From the NCBI GenBank assembly GCA_001824005.1, contig MHWG01000023.1:17464-23973 (forward strand): a DNA stretch of 6,510 nt, written 5' to 3'. This DNA comes from Candidatus Zambryskibacteria bacterium RIFCSPLOWO2_01_FULL_47_14 (GTDB lineage Bacteria; Patescibacteria; Paceibacteria; UBA9973; Zambryskibacteraceae). Shown piece by piece: positions 4,182 through 6,510 of this stretch. Every line of letters starts with the position of its first letter. The first letter of the stretch is position 1. The translations under genes were made by a program, and so were the position numbers. The notes beneath the pieces were generated by a model. The model ran no database searches. It saw only the letters and a list, made by a program, of their open reading frames with translations, and had not been told where the DNA came from.

Positions 4182-5327
4182 TTATTTCTCTATCTCATGC
4201 TCCAGCGCAATCTTTAAAATCTCTTCCGCGACCAACCGCGCCGCGTCGGGCTTATAGAAGACCTTGGCCGCCGTTTGCATCTTAAATCTTACTTCTTGGT
4301 TGTTTACCAATCGTTCTATTTCGGACACAAGAATGTTCGGAGTGAGATTCATCTCCTCGACCACGGTCGCGGCACCGCTTCGGCCGTAGGCGAAGGCGTT
4401 ACTGCGCTGATCGTGGCTAACCTTCTCATTGATGGGGATGATGATCGATGGCGCACCCCAGGAGGCGATTTCGAAGATGGTTGAGCCTGCACGCGAGACG
4501 ACAACGCTGGCGAGGCCGGCGGCCATGCGCAGAGCAAGCGAGTTGAGATAGTCAAAAGCTTTATATCGATCTTTATGCGGAGTGTCGTAGAGCACCGCCT
4601 CGGCCGTCGCTTTGACCTCTGGGAAATTATTGGCCCCCGTCTGGTGGATAACTGCGTATTTTGAGACTAGAGATTTTATCGCCGCGAGTACAACATCATT
4701 TATTTTCTGCGCCCCCTGCGAGCCACCGAGGATGAGCACAACGGGAATATCCGGCTCAAGAGCGAGAAATTCCCTCGCCCCTTCGTGAATGGGCGTTGCA
4801 ATCTCCTTCCTTACCGGCTGACCGGTATAAGCGACCTTCTCGGGAGCGAAGTGCTCCGCCGCCTCACGATAGGAAACGGCCACCCGCACGGCAAACTTCC
4901 CCGCCCATAGATTCACCTTACCCGGCACGCTGTCGGACTCGTGGATTACAACGGGAATCATAAGAAGCTTTGCAGCCAATAAAGCTGGGAAGCTGGCATA
5001 CCCGCCTTTGCCAAACACGACATCGGGGTAAAGGTGGAAGACTTGCACGACAGACGTCGCTATCCCCCAGCCTGTTCTGAACAAATCGAAAAAATTGCGG
5101 ATGAAATTCATTCCGCTTTTTGAGCGACGAAGCTTACCCGCGCTGTTCTTCCTGTACTCGATGCCGTGTTCGAAGAGCACTCCGGCATCGTACGGTGAGG
5201 GCGACATGTAGAAGAGTTCGAGCGAGAGAAGACGCTTATCTTTGGCTAGCGACTTCAATTCTTCGGCAATAGAGATAATTGGGTAAAAATGTCCGCCCGT
5301 GCCGCCTCCTGTGAATAGGATCCTCAT
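4182..5327 (-). CDS. murG: UDP-GlcNAc:lipid I N-acetylglucosaminyltransferase
   Basis: Transfers GlcNAc from UDP-GlcNAc to lipid I at the inner face of the membrane, giving lipid II for cell-wall synthesis. It is a two-domain GT-B fold (GT28) of 381 residues, close to the usual 355-380. Motifs in order: GGGTGGH (7-13), FGKGGYAS (105-112), HESDSVPGKVN (129-139, usual HEQN..G..N), YTGQPVR (167-173), GGSQGAQKIN (201-210), HQTG (228-231), SRAGSTIFEIA (278-288) and HDQRSNA (305-311). All the sugar-nucleotide and diphosphate-binding loops are present, so it should be active. The ATG overlaps the ftsW TGA as ATGA (5324-5327). There is no clear Shine-Dalgarno, so translation is probably coupled to ftsW. 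The ftsW-murG order is typical of the division/cell-wall cluster. The stop abuts the endonuclease cassette. Confidence 0.97.
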   Translation of the reverse strand: MRILFTGGGTGGHFYPIISIAEELKSLAKDKRLLSLELFYMSPSPYDAGVLFEHGIEYRKNSAGKLRRSKSGMNFIRNFFDLFRTGWGIATSVVQVFHLYPDVVFGKGGYASFPALLAAKLLMIPVVIHESDSVPGKVNLWAGKFAVRVAVSYREAAEHFAPEKVAYTGQPVRKEIATPIHEGAREFLALEPDIPVVLILGGSQGAQKINDVVLAAIKSLVSKYAVIHQTGANNFPEVKATAEAVLYDTPHKDRYKAFDYLNSLALRMAAGLASVVVSRAGSTIFEIASWGAPSIIIPINEKVSHDQRSNAFAYGRSGAATVVEEMNLTPNILVSEIERLVNNQEVRFKMQTAAKVFYKPDAARLVAEEILKIALEHEIEK

Positions 5328-6424
5328 TGCTTTTGATGTTTGGAGATGGAAAGAATCACCCCGATTTCGAATAGACTGATAAAAAGCGAGGTCCCGCCGT
5401 GAGAAACGAAGGGCAATGTAATGCCCGAAAGCGGGATCACTCCGAGCATGGCGCCGATATTGACGAATGCTTGGGAGATTATCATTATAACAATTCCCGC
5501 GACAACCAGTCTACCGAAGGTGTCCGGTATATTGCCAGCGATTTTGAGCCCCCGCACAGCAAATAGAGTAAAGATGGCGATGAGAAGCACCGAACCCACG
5601 AAGCCGAATTCCTCTCCCGCCACAGCAAAGATCGAGTCCCCCACCGGCTCGGGCAGATAGGTAAATTTCTGCACGCTCTGGCCGAAGCCGGTGCCGAAGA
5701 GTCCGCCGGAACCGATAGCGATGAGCGACTGCTGAATCTGGTAGCCGGAGCCAAGCGAGTCCGAGGTCGGATTGAGGAAAGTGGTAATCCTCTGCATGAC
5801 GTATGGCCTTGCTATCGCCAATCCTATTAGTCCTATGAGCCCTATTAGTCCCAGGATTAACACATGCCTCCACCTCCCGCCCGCGGCCACGAACATGGCG
5901 ATACCGGTCGCGGCGATGACCATGTAGGTATCGGTGTCCGGCTGGCTTAAGAGGAGAATGCCACAGAGGCCAAGCAAAATTATCAAGGGTAGGAAGCCGG
6001 AAGAAAAGGTTTTTATCTTTTCTTTAATCCCGGCGGCCCAGGCGGCAAAGTAGATGATGAAGGCAAATTTGAGCGCTTCCGATGGCTGGAAGGAGAGATC
6101 CCCTATCATAAGCCATCTCCTCGCGCCGCCGTGCTCGAAGCCGATCGAAGGCACAAGGACGATAATATTTAAAATGACGGCGAGAACCAGCAGGTAGAAA
6201 GCCCATTTCTTCCAGATTTTATAATCCAGCCGGGCGGCGAGAATCATGGCGATGGTGCCGAGGAAGAGCCCAAGCACCGTCTGCGAGAAAGCCACACTCG
6301 AGTAGTTTGAACTTTCTTTAGCCAGAAGTCCGAGCGAAGCAGAAGAGAAGATGAAAAATCCCGCCACCACGAGAATTACCGCGATAATAAGAAACGGCTT
6401 ATCAACTTTTATCCTGTTCCTCAT
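5324..6424 (-). CDS. ftsW: SEDS-family lipid II polymerase FtsW
   Basis: A polytopic membrane glycosyltransferase that polymerises lipid II at the septum with a cognate class B PBP. 366 residues with about ten hydrophobic segments. SEDS landmarks: GGARRWLMIGDLSFQPSEALK (99-119), QPDTDTYM (161-168), GYQIQQSLIAIGSGGLFGTG (228-247), YLPEPVGDSIFAVAGEE (256-272) with the catalytic-type D263, and GVIPLSGITLPFVSHGGTSL (328-347). FtsW rather than RodA is chosen because murG follows directly. Oddities: QPDTDT replaces the common QPD(F/L)GT, and SHGG replaces SYGG. A GLIGLIGLIGLA run (192-203) comes from 9-bp near-tandem repeats at about 5823-5852. The start is the first ATG after a TATAAT 7 nt upstream, with no Shine-Dalgarno. 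The cytoplasmic tail is very short. Confidence 0.95.
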   Translation of the reverse strand: MRNRIKVDKPFLIIAVILVVAGFFIFSSASLGLLAKESSNYSSVAFSQTVLGLFLGTIAMILAARLDYKIWKKWAFYLLVLAVILNIIVLVPSIGFEHGGARRWLMIGDLSFQPSEALKFAFIIYFAAWAAGIKEKIKTFSSGFLPLIILLGLCGILLLSQPDTDTYMVIAATGIAMFVAAGGRWRHVLILGLIGLIGLIGLAIARPYVMQRITTFLNPTSDSLGSGYQIQQSLIAIGSGGLFGTGFGQSVQKFTYLPEPVGDSIFAVAGEEFGFVGSVLLIAIFTLFAVRGLKIAGNIPDTFGRLVVAGIVIMIISQAFVNIGAMLGVIPLSGITLPFVSHGGTSLFISLFEIGVILSISKHQKQ

Positions 6425-6431
6425 AACACGA

Positions 6432-6437
6432 ATTATA
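6432..6437 (-). promoter_or_regulatory. TATAAT -10 box giving a leaderless ftsW transcript
   Basis: A perfect TATAAT on the minus strand (6437-6432) is separated from the ftsW ATG (6424) by seven bases, TCGTGTT. Initiation 6-8 nt downstream would fall at the start codon, and there is no Shine-Dalgarno. The -35 region is weak (TTCGCC or TCGCCT at 17-18 nt) because the spacer is occupied by the hairpin at 6439-6457. Confidence 0.5.
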
Positions 6438-6438
6438 A

Positions 6439-6457
6439 CCTGCCTACCGCAGGCAGG
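6439..6457. repeat. CCTGCCT/AGGCAGG hairpin, CPR-type dispersed palindrome
   Basis: CCTGCCT and AGGCAGG form a perfect 7-bp stem around ACCGC. I recall near-identical palindromes being widespread in Parcubacteria-type genomes, sometimes read in frame as a peptide such as LPAGRQAG; this is from memory. Here it fills the spacer of the putative ftsW promoter. Confidence 0.65.
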
Positions 6458-6490
6458 CGAATATGGGTGAATGATGCGAATGGAAAAGCC

Positions 6491-6510
6491 GCTCCGACCT
6501 TGGTCGGAGC
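6491..6510. repeat. GC-rich palindrome at window edge, possible terminator of the gene beyond
   Basis: GCTCCGACCTTGGTCGGAGC has perfect 9-nt complementary arms, or an 8-bp stem with a CTTG loop. On the minus strand it is followed by GGCTTTTCC, so it could terminate a gene lying beyond the right edge. It also resembles a dispersed palindromic element. The repeat may continue past the window. Confidence 0.55.

Noticed and set aside
5511..5873. Overlapping minus-strand frames inside ftsW (5511-5873, 5485-5754, 6024-6206)
   Set aside because: They are alternate frames of a gene whose main frame has every SEDS landmark. The products are Arg/Ser-rich and non-membrane.

Overview
The window looks like a piece of a Candidate Phyla Radiation (Patescibacteria, probably Parcubacteria-like) genome. 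This is inferred from small compact proteins, a shortened GluRS, few Shine-Dalgarno sites, and several short palindromic or dispersed repeats of a kind I associate with CPR genomes, some of them read through as protein. No rRNA, tRNA or marker phylogeny is available to confirm it. Every gene I can support is on the minus strand, so transcription runs from the right end of the window to the left.

Layout in the direction of transcription: an intergenic leader with two hairpins and a TATAAT box (6425-6510); ftsW (6424-5324) overlapping murG (5327-4182) by ATGA; a roughly 430-bp cassette (3748-4175) made of a DUF559 endonuclease gene between inverted hairpin-bearing repeats; gltX (3734-2484); an EnvC/PcsB-like M23 murein hydrolase (2527-1196) overlapping gltX by 44 bp; a one-TM small protein (1180-833); a 37-residue hydrophobic mini-protein (829-716); a short promoter region with a 16-nt palindrome; and pyrF (626 to beyond the left edge).

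Functionally, this is a cell-wall and division island. FtsW polymerises lipid II, MurG makes lipid II, and the coiled-coil M23 protein cuts peptidoglycan, probably under FtsEX control. GluRS, two small membrane proteins of unknown role and OMP decarboxylase accompany them. The endonuclease cassette interrupts the order and is visibly richer in A+T than its neighbours.

The most unusual aspect is the repeats. (1) The DUF559 gene sits in near-identical inverted repeats; one hairpin holds its Shine-Dalgarno and the other its last codons and stop. (2) A 57-bp double-hairpin unit with 9-bp direct repeats is inserted in frame in the small membrane protein gene. (3) A dispersed repeat supplies both the C-terminal tail of GluRS and the signal-peptide region of the murein hydrolase, in two frames. 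(4) Further palindromes lie in gltX and before ftsW. Together they suggest a genome shaped by short palindromic elements, with the DUF559 enzyme a candidate for their mobility. That link is a hypothesis.
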